From positions 2,542,001-2,606,000 of the forward strand of contig NZ_AP018685.1 in NCBI RefSeq assembly GCF_002218045.2: DNA of 64,000 nt, given 5' to 3'. The DNA comes from Vibrio rumoiensis (lineage in GTDB: Bacteria > Pseudomonadota > Gammaproteobacteria > Enterobacterales > Vibrionaceae). Of the stretch, positions 53,457-63,839 are shown piece after piece. How positions within the stretch are numbered: the stretch's first letter is position 1; each line of letters starts with the position of its first letter. The notes beneath the pieces were generated by a model, which made no database searches, was not told the DNA's origin, and saw nothing but the letters and a program-made list of their open reading frames with translations. The translations under genes and the position numbers were made by a program.

Positions 53457-53918
53457 TTACTGGAAGTCTTGAATATTCCAGTTACCGATGTCTTTTTGCG
53501 AACCGTCATCGCCACCTTCTTGACCATCAGAGCCAAGAGTAAAGATATCTACTGTGCCGTGATCACCTGGGCTTAAATATTGGTAATCACCACCCCATGG
53601 GTCGTTAGGTAGACGTTTAATGTAACCACCTTCACGATAATTGCGTGGCTCAGGGCTACCGGTTGGTTTACTCACCAACGCATCCAAGCCTTGGTCGGTA
53701 GTTGGGTAAACACTGTTATCGAGCTTGTACATATCCAGCGCATTTTCTAGCGCCACAATATCCGTCACCGCTTTTTGTTGATCGGCTTTCTCTTTGTTAC
53801 CCAATAAATTCGGGACAACGAAGCTAGCTAGAATCCCCAAAATAACCACCACTACCATCACTTCAAGCAAAGTGAAGCCAGATTGCTTCTTAGTCGATAA
53901 ATTTAATTTTTTACTCAT
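53457..53918 (-). CDS. gspG: Type II secretion major pseudopilin GspG
   Basis: 153 residues. Prepilin site KQSG/FTLLEVMVVVVILGI with Glu at +5, then the conserved YPTTDQGLDALV, LPNDPWGGDYQY and SDGQEGGDDGSQKDIGNW with the calcium-binding loop. It builds the pseudopilus shaft. Repeat elements flank it on both sides within the operon. Confidence 0.97.
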   Translation of the reverse strand: MSKKLNLSTKKQSGFTLLEVMVVVVILGILASFVVPNLLGNKEKADQQKAVTDIVALENALDMYKLDNSVYPTTDQGLDALVSKPTGSPEPRNYREGGYIKRLPNDPWGGDYQYLSPGDHGTVDIFTLGSDGQEGGDDGSQKDIGNWNIQDFQ

Positions 53919-53967
53919 TGTGACTCCTAAAAAAATATCAATTTTGTGTTTCGTGGATCGAATAAAA

Positions 53968-54255
53968 GTTCCTGGTTTCTAGTTCCTAGTCCCTAGAAAA
54001 AGCGGACCGTGATCGTTATTGCTTCTACAACAAACAGACAGAACCCGATAATCTTTTCGTCTCCCGAGCGCAGCATCCCCGAACCTCGGGGCAATTCGCT
54101 ACCTAAACTAAGACCTAAACAGAGCAAACAGTAGTCGTTACTGCTTTTACACCAAACTGGCAACACCCCATAATCTTTTCGTCTCCCGAGCGCAGCGTCC
54201 CCGAACCTCGGGGCAATTCTCTACCTAGAAACTAGGGACTAGAAACCAGGAACCG
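53968..54255. repeat. Heptamer-armed element with tandem interior, between gspF and gspG
   Basis: Left arm GTTCCTG-GTTTCTA-GTTCCTA-GTCCCTA then GAAAAAGCG; right arm CCTAGAAACTAGGGACTAG and onward, the inverse. The interior is two tandem units of about 119 bases, each with ATAATCTTTTCGTCTCCCGA and CCCCGAACCTCGGGGCAATT, the latter able to form a CCCCGA/TCGGGG hairpin. No open frame. The whole gap is 346 bases. Confidence 0.8.
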
Positions 54256-54264
54256 TTCTTTACT

Positions 54265-55485
54265 TTACTGCGTCACCAAATTATTCAATTCCAATATCGG
54301 CATTAAGGTTGCAGTAACAATAAACAATACAATTCCAGCCATGGCGACGATCAGTAATGGCTCAAAAACACCAAGAGCCATATTCACCAAAGACTCAAAA
54401 TCTCGGTCTTGGTTATCGGCCGCGCGAATCAACATCGGCTCAAGTTCACCACTTTGCTCACCACTGGCGATCATGTGTAGCATCATCGGCGGAAACAAAC
54501 CGGTGTGTTCAAGCGATTTACGTAAGCTAGTTCCTTCGCGAACTTTATCGGCGGCATCAAGAATCTGCGCTTTAAAATATTGATTACTCATCACATCGGC
54601 CGCGACTCGCATGCCATCTAATAAGGGAATCGCACTGGATGAACAAATTGCTAAGGTGCGAGCAAAACGAGAGGTATTCAGCCCTTTAGCCACTTTGCCA
54701 ATCACAGGTAGGGCCAACACGCGTTTATCCCACTTCATGCGAAAATCTGGTTTCTTTAAGGCCACTTTTAAACCGACGATCATTAGCACAATCAAACCAA
54801 GCACTAATAGTCCCCAATGTTGCACAAAATTACTGGCAACCAATAAGAACTCGGTCGACATAGGCAAACCTTGGCCCATTTGCACAAACTGATCGACAAT
54901 TTTAGGTACCACGGCCGCCAATAAAAAAGCCACCACGCTGATAGCAATTAACGTCAACATGGTTGGGTAGATCATGGCTTGTTGTAGCTTAGAACGCATC
55001 TTTTGGCGATTTTCGGCGTAGTCGGCTAAACGATCTAAAATCGCGTCTAAGTGACCCGACTTTTCACCTGCTGCAACCATGGCGCAGAATAGATCATCAA
55101 AGACGGCTGGGTATTCCGCCATGCTGTCCGATAGGGTATAGCCTTCCACCACTCTTGAACGAATGCTCACTAACATGTTGCGAATATGAGGTTTGTCCGA
55201 TTGATCCGCCACCGCGCGAATGCATTCTTCTAGCGGCATACCGGCTTGTACTAGAGTGGATAATTGACGAGTGACTAAGGCTAATTCATTGGTACTAATA
55301 CCACGTTGAAAACTAAAACCGCTCGATTTAGCTCGTTGTGATTTCGCTTTGGTTTCAATAACCTCTGTCGGCATTAACCCTTTTTCTTTAAGGCGCTGAC
55401 GCACTTGGCGAGCATTATCCCCTTCCAATACGCCTTTCTTTTGCTTACCTTTGGCATCGAGTGCTTTATATTCAAATGCGGCCAT
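54265..55485 (-). CDS. gspF: Type II secretion inner-membrane platform protein GspF
   Basis: 406 residues. Two T2SSF domains (about 70-195 and 272-395) and three membrane helices, with VAAGEKSGHLDAILDRLADY and MIASGEQSGELEPML as the paired family signatures. It forms the platform centre above the GspE ATPase. Starts 3 bases after gspE. Confidence 0.97.
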   Translation of the reverse strand: MAAFEYKALDAKGKQKKGVLEGDNARQVRQRLKEKGLMPTEVIETKAKSQRAKSSGFSFQRGISTNELALVTRQLSTLVQAGMPLEECIRAVADQSDKPHIRNMLVSIRSRVVEGYTLSDSMAEYPAVFDDLFCAMVAAGEKSGHLDAILDRLADYAENRQKMRSKLQQAMIYPTMLTLIAISVVAFLLAAVVPKIVDQFVQMGQGLPMSTEFLLVASNFVQHWGLLVLGLIVLMIVGLKVALKKPDFRMKWDKRVLALPVIGKVAKGLNTSRFARTLAICSSSAIPLLDGMRVAADVMSNQYFKAQILDAADKVREGTSLRKSLEHTGLFPPMMLHMIASGEQSGELEPMLIRAADNQDRDFESLVNMALGVFEPLLIVAMAGIVLFIVTATLMPILELNNLVTQ

Positions 55486-55488
55486 GGA

Positions 55489-57012
55489 TTACACTTCCTT
55501 GGTCACACGTAGCACTTCTTCCAAAGTGGTGATGCCACGGCGTACTTTCGCTAAACCATCATCACGAATACTCGGCGTTTTGGCGCGAATCGCTTTTTCG
55601 ATCACTTGCTCACCCGCCTCAGCGTGAATCAATTCTTGAGTTTCATCATCAATCAACAACAACTCGTGAATACCAGTACGACCGCGATAACCTTTATGGT
55701 TACAACGCTCACAGCCATGAGGTTTAAATAGCTCTAGTGGCTCATCAGCCGCAACGCCAAATAACTGCTTTTGCTGGCTATCGGCTTGATAAGGCTGCTT
55801 ACAGCTTGAACATAATGTTCGCACCAGACGTTGAGCTAACACCCCAAGCAGTGAAGAAGAGATTAAGAAGGGTTCAATCCCCATATCACGCAAACGGGTA
55901 ATCGCACCAATCGCGGTGTTGGTGTGCAAGGTCGACATCACTAAGTGCCCGGTTAACGAGGCTTGTACCGCTATTTGCGCGGTTTCTAAATCACGAATTT
56001 CACCGACCATCACTACATCGGGATCTTGACGCAAAATTGCACGCAAACCACGAGCAAAGGTCATATCTACTTTCGGGTTAACTTGAGTTTGTCCGATACC
56101 ATCAATATCAAACTCAATCGGATCTTCCACGGTTAAAATATTACGCTCGCTGCTGTTCAGCTCTTGCAGGCCAGCATATAAGGTGGTTGATTTACCTGAC
56201 CCCGTCGGGCCGGTGACCAAAATAATACCGTGTGGCCGAGCGATTAAATGACGAAAGGCTTCGTGGTTTTTAGGCGTCATGCCTAGGCTGTGTAAATCTA
56301 AGCGCGTGGCGTTTTTATCTAATAAACGCATCACCACACGCTCGCCATGAGAAGATGGCATGGTCGATACACGAACATCGACCGCACGGCCACCGATTCG
56401 TAATGAAATCCGACCATCTTGTGGGACACGTTTTTCCGCGATATCAAGCTTAGCCATAACTTTGACACGTGAAACTAGAATCGGCGCAAGTTTACGGCTT
56501 GGCGATAATACTTCACGTAACACACCATCAACACGAAAACGGATCGATAAGACTTTCTCGAAGGTTTCAATATGAATATCAGAAGCGCCTTCTTTGATCG
56601 CTTCACCTAACATGGCGTTGATCAATTTAATGATTGGCGCATCATCTTCTGATTCTAATAAGTCTTCGTTTTCTGGTAGCTCTTCGGCCAGTGAGAAGAA
56701 ATCATCATCGGCACCGATATCTTCCATCAACTGGCGAGCTTCCGATGAATCGCGCTGATAGGCTTCGGTCAACTTATTTTCAAATTCACTAACCGCTAAT
56801 TTTTGCGGCTTAAAAGATTGCCCTGAAGCACGACGTATTTCGAGCAACACTTGTGGAGTAAGGACGCCACAATAATATAAAACACTTTGTTGCTCGTGAT
56901 AATCCAGCACCACTTGATGACGTTTGGCATAAGCAAAAGGCAAACGAAATGTCGGGCGGCTATCTTGGCCACCCATCGAATCATTTGCCAACTCTTGTGC
57001 TGAATCCACCAT
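55489..57012 (-). CDS. gspE: Type II secretion ATPase GspE
   Basis: 507 residues. N1/N2 domain that binds GspL, then Walker A GPTGSGKST near 270, Asp and His boxes (GEIRDLETAQIA, TGHLVMSTLHTN), and the tetracysteine zinc motif CSSCKQ...CERC near 397-432. It powers pseudopilus growth. The ATG overlaps the gspD stop by one base (TAATG). Confidence 0.97.
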   Translation of the reverse strand: MVDSAQELANDSMGGQDSRPTFRLPFAYAKRHQVVLDYHEQQSVLYYCGVLTPQVLLEIRRASGQSFKPQKLAVSEFENKLTEAYQRDSSEARQLMEDIGADDDFFSLAEELPENEDLLESEDDAPIIKLINAMLGEAIKEGASDIHIETFEKVLSIRFRVDGVLREVLSPSRKLAPILVSRVKVMAKLDIAEKRVPQDGRISLRIGGRAVDVRVSTMPSSHGERVVMRLLDKNATRLDLHSLGMTPKNHEAFRHLIARPHGIILVTGPTGSGKSTTLYAGLQELNSSERNILTVEDPIEFDIDGIGQTQVNPKVDMTFARGLRAILRQDPDVVMVGEIRDLETAQIAVQASLTGHLVMSTLHTNTAIGAITRLRDMGIEPFLISSSLLGVLAQRLVRTLCSSCKQPYQADSQQKQLFGVAADEPLELFKPHGCERCNHKGYRGRTGIHELLLIDDETQELIHAEAGEQVIEKAIRAKTPSIRDDGLAKVRRGITTLEEVLRVTKEV

Positions 57013-59051
57013 TATTGATTACCCTTAAGTTGCTCTTCTTCCGCTTGCTTGAGTTGATCGAGGAAAGCCTGAACTTCCGCAGGTTGACGAGAATCTTGAC
57101 CAAACTTAGGTAACACTGGCGTTTCGGTATTAGGCAATAATTTCAAACCTTTCTGAGCGCGATATAACTGCTCTGCGCGAATGTAGTTGTATTTACGGCG
57201 AGAGAGGCCATCAATTGACATACCATCACGAATAATAGTTGGCTTGATAAACACCATTAAATTCTTTTTCTCTTTGCTGTTACTCGTATAAGAAAATAGC
57301 GCACCAAGATAAGGAATATCGCCAAGTAACGGTACTTTCGAGACACTCTCTTGTGCACGTTCATCAATTAAACCACCCAACACGATCATTTGACCATCTT
57401 GCACCATCACCGAAGTGTTAATTTGACGCTTGGCAAAACGCACATCGACTGCACCATTCGCTCCGAGCACATTCGATACTTCTTGCTCGATTTGCATTTG
57501 GATCGAATCACCTTCATTAATTTGCGGCGTGACTTTTAGCTTGATGCCCACTTCCTTACGATCAACGGTTTGGAATGGGTTCGAGTTATCAGAACTTGCG
57601 GTGGAACCGGTGACGACAGGTACTTCTTCACCCACAATGAACGACGCTTCACTGTTATCCAATACCGTAATACTTGGAGAGGATAGAATATTCGAGTTGG
57701 TATTGGTGGCCACCGCGCTGATCAAAGCCGTCCAATCGCCTTTCACAATACTGAGCGCCGCACCATTTACACCGCTTAACGCCCCCGCTAAGGTTGAATA
57801 ATCCCCTTTCGTATCTGGGTTTACGGTTGTATTACCATTGGCATCAATGATCGTGGAACCCTTAACATCTTGTGCTTCTTTGATACCTACCGCGACCTGA
57901 CCAATTTTGGCGTTCGCGTTCGAGTATTGCACCATGCTACCGGTTTCTAAATTGCCGTATTGCACCCCGAGATCAATCCCATCCCCTTCAGAAAGCTCGA
58001 CAATCAAGGCTTCAATCAATACCTGCGCACGACGAATATCCAGTTGGCTAATCACTTCTTGCAGCGCTTTCATAATATCTGGTGGCGCAGTGAGTACTAG
58101 GGCATTAGTACCCGGATCGGCAGTAATCATCACTTTAGCTTTACTGTTACTGTCGGCTCCTGATTTAGAATCTTTTTCTGCTTGTAGGTTTTCAGAAACC
58201 CCAGTGAGCACCTCGACCAAATCTTCGGCTTTGGCATAACGTAAATAAATCACGCGGTTATTGCCTTTGGTCGCCATTTCCACATCAAGCTGGCTAATTA
58301 ATTTTTTCAAACGTTGACGAACTTTCGGATCGCCAGAAATCAAAATTGCGTTAGTACGCTCATCGGCGACTAACTTAGGTTGTAATAATTCAGGGGTATT
58401 TTTAGCATCGGCACTTTTGCTCAGTGAATCGACAATTCGAACCATTTCGGTGGCTGAAGCATTTTTAAGCTCCACCACTTCCACTTCTTTATCACCAGCT
58501 TGATCGACACGTTTAATGATTTCCGCTAAGCGATTTACTACCGAAGCGCGGCCGGTTAAAAGAATGATATTAGAAGGGTCATAATGCACTACGTTACCGG
58601 CACCCGCGTTATCATTGAGCTGGCGTAAGATAGGTGATAATTCGCGTACTGACACGTTTTTTACCGGCACAACCCGGGTGATCACCGCATCTCCGCTGAC
58701 ATTTTCCCCTTCACCAACCACAGGCACTGCCGCAGTTTTGGCATCTTTATCTTTAATGACTTTTAAAATTCCATCGTCCATTTCCACTACAGCGTAGCCA
58801 TAGACCTCTAGAACATTAAGGAAGAATTTATAATATTGCTCTTCATTGAGCACATCGTAACTGCGTACATCAATTTTACCGCGTACCGATGGATCAACAA
58901 TAATCGTCTTTTGTAAATTACGTCCGACAATATTGATAAACTCTTGAATATCGGTTCCTTTAAAACTGGCACTAAAATCTTCTGCCATCGCAGATACCGA
59001 TACCAAACTTGTCATTACGATTAGTGAGACTTTGCTCAACCACTTTTTCAC
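57012..59051 (-). CDS. gspD: Type II secretion outer-membrane secretin GspD
   Basis: 679 residues. Signal peptide (cut near SAMA/EDF), N0 domain (FSASFKGTDIQEFINIVGRN), three N-domains, and the secretin core with VPLLGDIPYLGALFS near the C-terminus. It forms the outer-membrane channel. No obvious S-domain for a pilotin, but the C-terminal 60 residues could serve. It follows gspC by 81 bases. Confidence 0.97.
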   Translation of the reverse strand: MKKWLSKVSLIVMTSLVSVSAMAEDFSASFKGTDIQEFINIVGRNLQKTIIVDPSVRGKIDVRSYDVLNEEQYYKFFLNVLEVYGYAVVEMDDGILKVIKDKDAKTAAVPVVGEGENVSGDAVITRVVPVKNVSVRELSPILRQLNDNAGAGNVVHYDPSNIILLTGRASVVNRLAEIIKRVDQAGDKEVEVVELKNASATEMVRIVDSLSKSADAKNTPELLQPKLVADERTNAILISGDPKVRQRLKKLISQLDVEMATKGNNRVIYLRYAKAEDLVEVLTGVSENLQAEKDSKSGADSNSKAKVMITADPGTNALVLTAPPDIMKALQEVISQLDIRRAQVLIEALIVELSEGDGIDLGVQYGNLETGSMVQYSNANAKIGQVAVGIKEAQDVKGSTIIDANGNTTVNPDTKGDYSTLAGALSGVNGAALSIVKGDWTALISAVATNTNSNILSSPSITVLDNSEASFIVGEEVPVVTGSTASSDNSNPFQTVDRKEVGIKLKVTPQINEGDSIQMQIEQEVSNVLGANGAVDVRFAKRQINTSVMVQDGQMIVLGGLIDERAQESVSKVPLLGDIPYLGALFSYTSNSKEKKNLMVFIKPTIIRDGMSIDGLSRRKYNYIRAEQLYRAQKGLKLLPNTETPVLPKFGQDSRQPAEVQAFLDQLKQAEEEQLKGNQ

Positions 59052-59132
59052 ACCATGCTCCTGCTCACCTGAGGTGACGTTGCTGTACTCTACGCCGCTA
59101 AATAAGTGTTAGCCACGAACTGAGAATCCATT

Positions 59133-60029
59133 TTAAAATTGAATGTAAATATCGTGAGTCTGACCATCTCTTTCTACGGTTAGATTCCACTCCGTTGAAT
59201 CTAAAGCCGTTTTCCATAATGCCGCCATTTGCGACTGGTCAGTCAAATCTTGTCCATTTAATGCTGTAGCAATATCACCATCTTGTAGCCCGACTTGATC
59301 AAACAGTGTTCTTTCACTGCCTGGACGTACTCGATAGCCTTTTAATTGTCCGTCTTCCATCACTTGAGAAAGACGAATGTATTGAAAAATCTTTTGTGGA
59401 TCCGATGAAATCTCTTGGCGAATTTTATCTAAATCTGCGACATCATTCGTCGCAGGCTCGGTGGCAACCGGTTGACGCTCAATGGCTTGAGGCGATTTAT
59501 TATAGTCTATGCCTTGTAACATCAAGGTTTCATCTCGGCCTTGATTACTGATGATCACCCTATCGACATACACCGCCGTCAACGTGACTCGGGTACCATC
59601 AATGGTTTCACCAATCCCATAAGTCGATTGCTTGCCTTGATTGGCAATGATCGCCAAACTTAATTTGTCGTTACTGCTCGCAACCGCACCCACTAATGTG
59701 AGATTTAGGCGTGTTTGTGGCGCATCTTGTGCCACTTGCTGTTTTTTGGTTGGCGTCTGAGTATATAAACCAAATAAATTGGCACTTAATAGAGGAGAAA
59801 GGGTATCGGTTTGATGGGTTGAGGATGCTTGAGAAGCCACTACGCTTGGCGCTGACCAGTGATCAACCCCGGGAGTCGACGCTAACAAAGCCCAAAACAA
59901 AATGCCCACTAACCAAGCAATACCGGCCGTCAGTAGCAAAGTCAGCAAAAAGCTTAACTGTGCTTGATTTTGTAGCCAACGGCTTGTTAACTGAGACCAT
60001 TGGATCTGGATATTCCCTTTTGACACCAT
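59133..60029 (-). CDS. gspC: Type II secretion protein GspC
   Basis: 298 residues from the ATG at 60029; a GTG four codons earlier is less likely because AAGG would then abut it. One N-terminal membrane helix (about 27-50), an HR domain (ANLFGLYTQ...LNLTLVGAVAS) and a C-terminal PDZ domain. It links the inner platform to GspD. First gene of the operon, so the promoter is in 60030-60373. Confidence 0.93.
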   Translation of the reverse strand: MVSKGNIQIQWSQLTSRWLQNQAQLSFLLTLLLTAGIAWLVGILFWALLASTPGVDHWSAPSVVASQASSTHQTDTLSPLLSANLFGLYTQTPTKKQQVAQDAPQTRLNLTLVGAVASSNDKLSLAIIANQGKQSTYGIGETIDGTRVTLTAVYVDRVIISNQGRDETLMLQGIDYNKSPQAIERQPVATEPATNDVADLDKIRQEISSDPQKIFQYIRLSQVMEDGQLKGYRVRPGSERTLFDQVGLQDGDIATALNGQDLTDQSQMAALWKTALDSTEWNLTVERDGQTHDIYIQF

Positions 60030-60373
60030 TAGAGATGACACCTTAAATTCTCGTCCACTTTTTAATTTCTAACCTTAACGGCTTAGCAGGATTAAACCAA
60101 ATTAAATCACACTTTCATGTGGCGATAATCAATATTTTTCAACCAGATCGCCAAGAATTCGCCCAAAAACTATCATTTTCGTCAGTTTTAATTTATCTAG
60201 CCCAATACTGACAACGAAAATACACATTATATCCCTTAATTTATGACATCTTTGTCCTGCCCCTTGAAAATGACTAAAGCCATCACCATTTTGACTGATA
60301 TTATAGAGTTAAATTGTAAATATCGTTTAGCTGATCTTCTAGGAACCTTTGATCTTTAAGGACATATCTCAGA
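60030..60373. promoter_or_regulatory. Divergent gspC-hslR intergenic region
   Basis: 344 AT-rich bases that must contain the promoters of the gsp operon and of hslR-hslO. No dispersed repeat copy, strong hexamer pair or clear regulator site was identified; a partial CACA/TGTG symmetry near 60109 is in the wrong order for CRP. Confidence 0.5.
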
Positions 60374-60763
60374 ATGAGTTCACAAACTTTATCAGTGCGC
60401 CTCGACAAATGGTTATGGGCGGCTCGTTTTTATAAAACTCGATCGATTGCCAGAAGCATGGTTGAAGGTGGCAAAGTTCACTATAATGATCAGCGTAGTA
60501 AGCCGAGCAAGATCGTTGAATTGGGAGCATTGATTCGCTTGCGCCAAGGCAACGAAGAAAAGACGGTGATCATCGAAAAAATTTCCGATCAGCGTCGCGG
60601 TGCGCCTGAAGCACAAACCTTATATAGCGAAACAGAAGAGAGTATGCGTAAGCGAGAAGAAGACGCTCAAAAACATAAGCTCAACGCGCTATACAGCCCA
60701 AGTCCAGAACGACGTCCCGATAAGAAACAACGTCGTAACCTTATAAAATTTAAACACCAATAA
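60374..60763 (+). CDS. hslR: Ribosome-associated heat shock protein Hsp15
   Basis: 129 residues. S4 RNA-binding domain at 8-70 (VRLDKWLWAARFYKTRSIAR), with a basic C-terminal tail. Hsp15 binds 50S subunits that carry blocked nascent chains and helps recycle them. 28 bases before hslO, a standard heat-shock pair. Confidence 0.96.
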   Translation: MSSQTLSVRLDKWLWAARFYKTRSIARSMVEGGKVHYNDQRSKPSKIVELGALIRLRQGNEEKTVIIEKISDQRRGAPEAQTLYSETEESMRKREEDAQKHKLNALYSPSPERRPDKKQRRNLIKFKHQ

Positions 60764-60791
60764 ACCGCCCGAGGCGAGGAGTCCCAAACTA

Positions 60792-61658
60792 ATGGCAAAT
60801 AACCTTTTGCATCGCTATTTATTCGAAGATTTGTCAGTTCGTGGTGAGTTAGTGCAACTTGATACCGCTTACCAACAAATTATTGCCAACAAGGATTACC
60901 CACAGCCAGTTGAAGCTCTTTTGGGTGAATTACTTGTCGCAACCAGTCTTCTTACCGCCACGTTAAAGTTTGAAGGTTCGATTACGCTTCAACTACAAGG
61001 CGATGGTCCACTTTCGTTAGTGGTTATCAATGGCGATCACGAACAAAAAATGCGTGGTGTTGCACGTTGGGAAGGCCAAATTGCACCAAATGCCACTCTT
61101 CACCAAATGGTTGGTCAAGGGCATTTAGTGATCACTATTTCTCCGGATAAAGGCGAGCGCTACCAAGGCGTCGTTGGTCTAGAAGGCGAGACACTTTCTG
61201 ATGTCTTAGAGAGTTACTTTGAGCGTTCGGAGCAATTAAAAACGCGTTTATGGTTCCGCACAGGTGAACATGAAGGCCAAGCACATGCTGCGGGTATGCT
61301 ATTACAAATCATGCCTGATGGTACCGGCTCTGCAGATGACTTTGAGCATTTAGAAAGACTCACCGAAACCATTAAGAATGAAGAACTGTTCTCACTTGAA
61401 GCCAATGACGTGCTTTATCGCCTTTATAACCAAGAAAAAGTGCAGTTATTTGAAGCTCAGCCAGTTGAATTCTTCTGTGGCTGTTCACGCGAACGTAGTG
61501 CGGGTGCCATTGCGACCGTCGCCAAAGAAGAGCTTGATGATATTCTAAAAACGGAAGGCGAAGTGGCTCTGCATTGTGATTACTGCGGCAGCACTTATTC
61601 TTTTGATGCCGCACAAGTCGACCAAATCGTAACGGCCGCTAAAAAGAGCCTGCATTAA
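60792..61658 (+). CDS. hslO: Redox-regulated chaperone Hsp33
   Basis: 288 residues. The N-terminal domain starts LHRYLFEDLSVRGELVQL; the C-terminal zinc switch has FFCGCSR (CxC) and HCDYCGS (CxxC). Oxidation releases zinc and activates holdase function. Second gene of the pair; a terminator follows. Confidence 0.98.
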   Translation: MANNLLHRYLFEDLSVRGELVQLDTAYQQIIANKDYPQPVEALLGELLVATSLLTATLKFEGSITLQLQGDGPLSLVVINGDHEQKMRGVARWEGQIAPNATLHQMVGQGHLVITISPDKGERYQGVVGLEGETLSDVLESYFERSEQLKTRLWFRTGEHEGQAHAAGMLLQIMPDGTGSADDFEHLERLTETIKNEELFSLEANDVLYRLYNQEKVQLFEAQPVEFFCGCSRERSAGAIATVAKEELDDILKTEGEVALHCDYCGSTYSFDAAQVDQIVTAAKKSLH

Positions 61659-61694
61659 TTCATTGTATACAATAAGTCATACGTGACATCACAT

Positions 61695-61719
61695 AAGCCG
61701 ACTCAGTTCGGCTTTTTTT
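61695..61719 (+). terminator. hslO terminator
   Basis: AAGCCGA and TCGGCTT arms around a 6-base loop, followed by TTTTT. Confidence 0.92.
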
Positions 61720-61937
61720 GTGCCGAAAAACCACGCTTAATCCTTCATTTCTGCCAAATTATAGAAACTTATTTTATTCAATATAATAATCATAGTGTTC
61801 TTGACGCCACCTTTTTGTACTACGAATTTTGTTAAAGTTGTTATGATCCTCAAATAAACCACACGTAGAAAGTGGTTATATAGGGGTCATTACCTAAAAT
61901 TATAATATTCCCTACAAATTTCCTATTAGGAGCATCT

Positions 61938-63563
61938 ATGACCGTTATGGATAAAACGACGACTGTACCTCAGTTAGATCTCACAACTTACGGCATTACT
62001 GGCGCAACTGACGTTATTCGTAATCCAAGTTATGAACAACTGTTTATCGAAGAAACTCAATCAAACTTAAGTGGCTATGAAAAAGGTATTGTCACCGAAT
62101 TAGGCGCGGTCTCAGTTGATACTGGTATTTTTACCGGTCGTTCACCGAAAGATAAGTACATCGTGAAAGATGAGATCACCAAAGATACGTTATGGTGGTC
62201 CGATCAAGGTAAGAATGACAACAAACCGATCACACCTGAAGTTTGGGCCGATCTAAAATCATTAGTCACCACACAGCTTTCTGACAAGCGTATTTTTGTG
62301 GTCGACTGCTTCTGTGGCGCAAACCCAGAATCGCGCTTAAAAGTTCGGGTGATCACGGAAGTCGCATGGCAAGCACACTTCGTTAAAAACATGTTCATCC
62401 GCCCAACCGAACATGAACTACAAGATTTTGAGCCTGATTTCATCGTCATGAATGGCGCTAAAACCACCAATCCAAACTGGCAAGCACAAGGGCTAAACTC
62501 GGAAAACTTTGTTGCCTTTAACTTAACCGAACGCATTCAAATTATCGGTGGTACTTGGTATGGCGGCGAAATGAAAAAAGGCATGTTCGCCATGATGAAC
62601 TACCTACTCCCACTCAAAGGTATAGCTTCAATGCACTGTTCCGCCAATGTCGGTGAAGCCGGTGATGTGGCGATTTTCTTTGGTTTATCTGGCACCGGTA
62701 AAACCACACTTTCCACCGATCCTAAACGCCAATTAATCGGCGACGATGAACATGGTTGGGATGATGACGGGGTGTTTAACTTTGAAGGCGGTTGTTACGC
62801 TAAAACTATCAAACTGTCTAAAGAAGCGGAACCGGATATTTATAATGCGATTCGTCGTGATGCATTACTCGAAAACGTCACGGTATCAGAAGATGGCATT
62901 ATCGATTTTGATGACAATTCGAAAACCGAAAACACTCGTGTTTCTTACCCGATTTATCACATTGATAATATTGTTAAGCCAGTATCCAAAGCGGGTCATG
63001 CACAAAAAGTGATCTTCTTAACCGCAGATGCGTTTGGGGTTCTGCCTCCTGTTTCGAAGCTGACACCAGAACAAACTAAGTACCACTTCTTATCTGGTTT
63101 TACGGCCAAACTTGCGGGGACTGAGCGCGGGATCACCGAGCCTACACCGACGTTCTCCGCCGCTTTTGGTGCTGCCTTTTTAACGCTGCACCCAACCCAA
63201 TATGCCGAAGTGCTAGTGAAACGTATGGAAGCGGCTGGCGCAGAAGCTTACTTGGTCAATACCGGTTGGAATGGCAGCGGTAAACGTATTTCAATTCAAG
63301 ATACTCGAGGCATTATTGATGCAATTTTAGATGGCTCGATTGATCATGCGCCAACCAAAATCATTCCAACATTTAATCTTGAAGTGCCAACCGAGTTACC
63401 AAACGTTGATAGCCAAATTCTCGATCCTAGAGATACTTATCCAACAGCGGAACAATGGCAGAATAAAGCCAATGAACTGGCGCAACTCTTTATTAAAAAC
63501 TTTGCGCAATATACGGACAACGAAGAAGGTCAGTCGCTAGTCAGCGCAGGCCCTCAACTGTAG
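61938..63563 (+). CDS. pckA: Phosphoenolpyruvate carboxykinase (ATP)
   Basis: 541 residues. P-loop GLSGTGKTTLS near 251-261, the kinase-2-type IGDDEHGWDDDGVFNFEGGC, and RSPKDKYIV near the N-terminus. It converts oxaloacetate and ATP to phosphoenolpyruvate, the first committed step of gluconeogenesis. TAGGAG precedes the ATG. The 61720-61937 leader is AT-rich and holds an AACCAC/GTGGTT inverted repeat about 70 bases upstream, of unknown meaning. Confidence 0.98.
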   Translation: MTVMDKTTTVPQLDLTTYGITGATDVIRNPSYEQLFIEETQSNLSGYEKGIVTELGAVSVDTGIFTGRSPKDKYIVKDEITKDTLWWSDQGKNDNKPITPEVWADLKSLVTTQLSDKRIFVVDCFCGANPESRLKVRVITEVAWQAHFVKNMFIRPTEHELQDFEPDFIVMNGAKTTNPNWQAQGLNSENFVAFNLTERIQIIGGTWYGGEMKKGMFAMMNYLLPLKGIASMHCSANVGEAGDVAIFFGLSGTGKTTLSTDPKRQLIGDDEHGWDDDGVFNFEGGCYAKTIKLSKEAEPDIYNAIRRDALLENVTVSEDGIIDFDDNSKTENTRVSYPIYHIDNIVKPVSKAGHAQKVIFLTADAFGVLPPVSKLTPEQTKYHFLSGFTAKLAGTERGITEPTPTFSAAFGAAFLTLHPTQYAEVLVKRMEAAGAEAYLVNTGWNGSGKRISIQDTRGIIDAILDGSIDHAPTKIIPTFNLEVPTELPNVDSQILDPRDTYPTAEQWQNKANELAQLFIKNFAQYTDNEEGQSLVSAGPQL

Positions 63564-63596
63564 TTTCAACTTAAAACGACTTAACCTTTAAACAAA

Positions 63597-63626
63597 ACGA
63601 GAAACTTCACGGTTTCTCGTTTTTTG
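63597..63626 (+). terminator. pckA terminator
   Basis: ACGAGAAAC and GTTTCTCGT arms around TTCACG, then a T-run. Confidence 0.93.
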
Positions 63627-63839
63627 TTATTTTATATATAAGATTGGTTTCAAAGGTGCTTTCCTTCGCCAATCTTCCTTGATTAAAGGTTTGGATGATA
63701 ACGCTGAATTCTGCACCTTGCAGTCACTTGGGTATATCCGTAATAAAAAGCAGGAATAATTGTACCGGAACTCATATCTGCTTATACTTCACAGCTCTAA
63801 TCTCCCTGCCAATGGGGACATGAATAAACAGGACGTTAC

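Noticed and set aside
60100..60125. CRP-like site upstream of gspC
   Set aside because: The CACA and TGTG elements are in the reverse order of a true TGTGA-N6-TCACA site.
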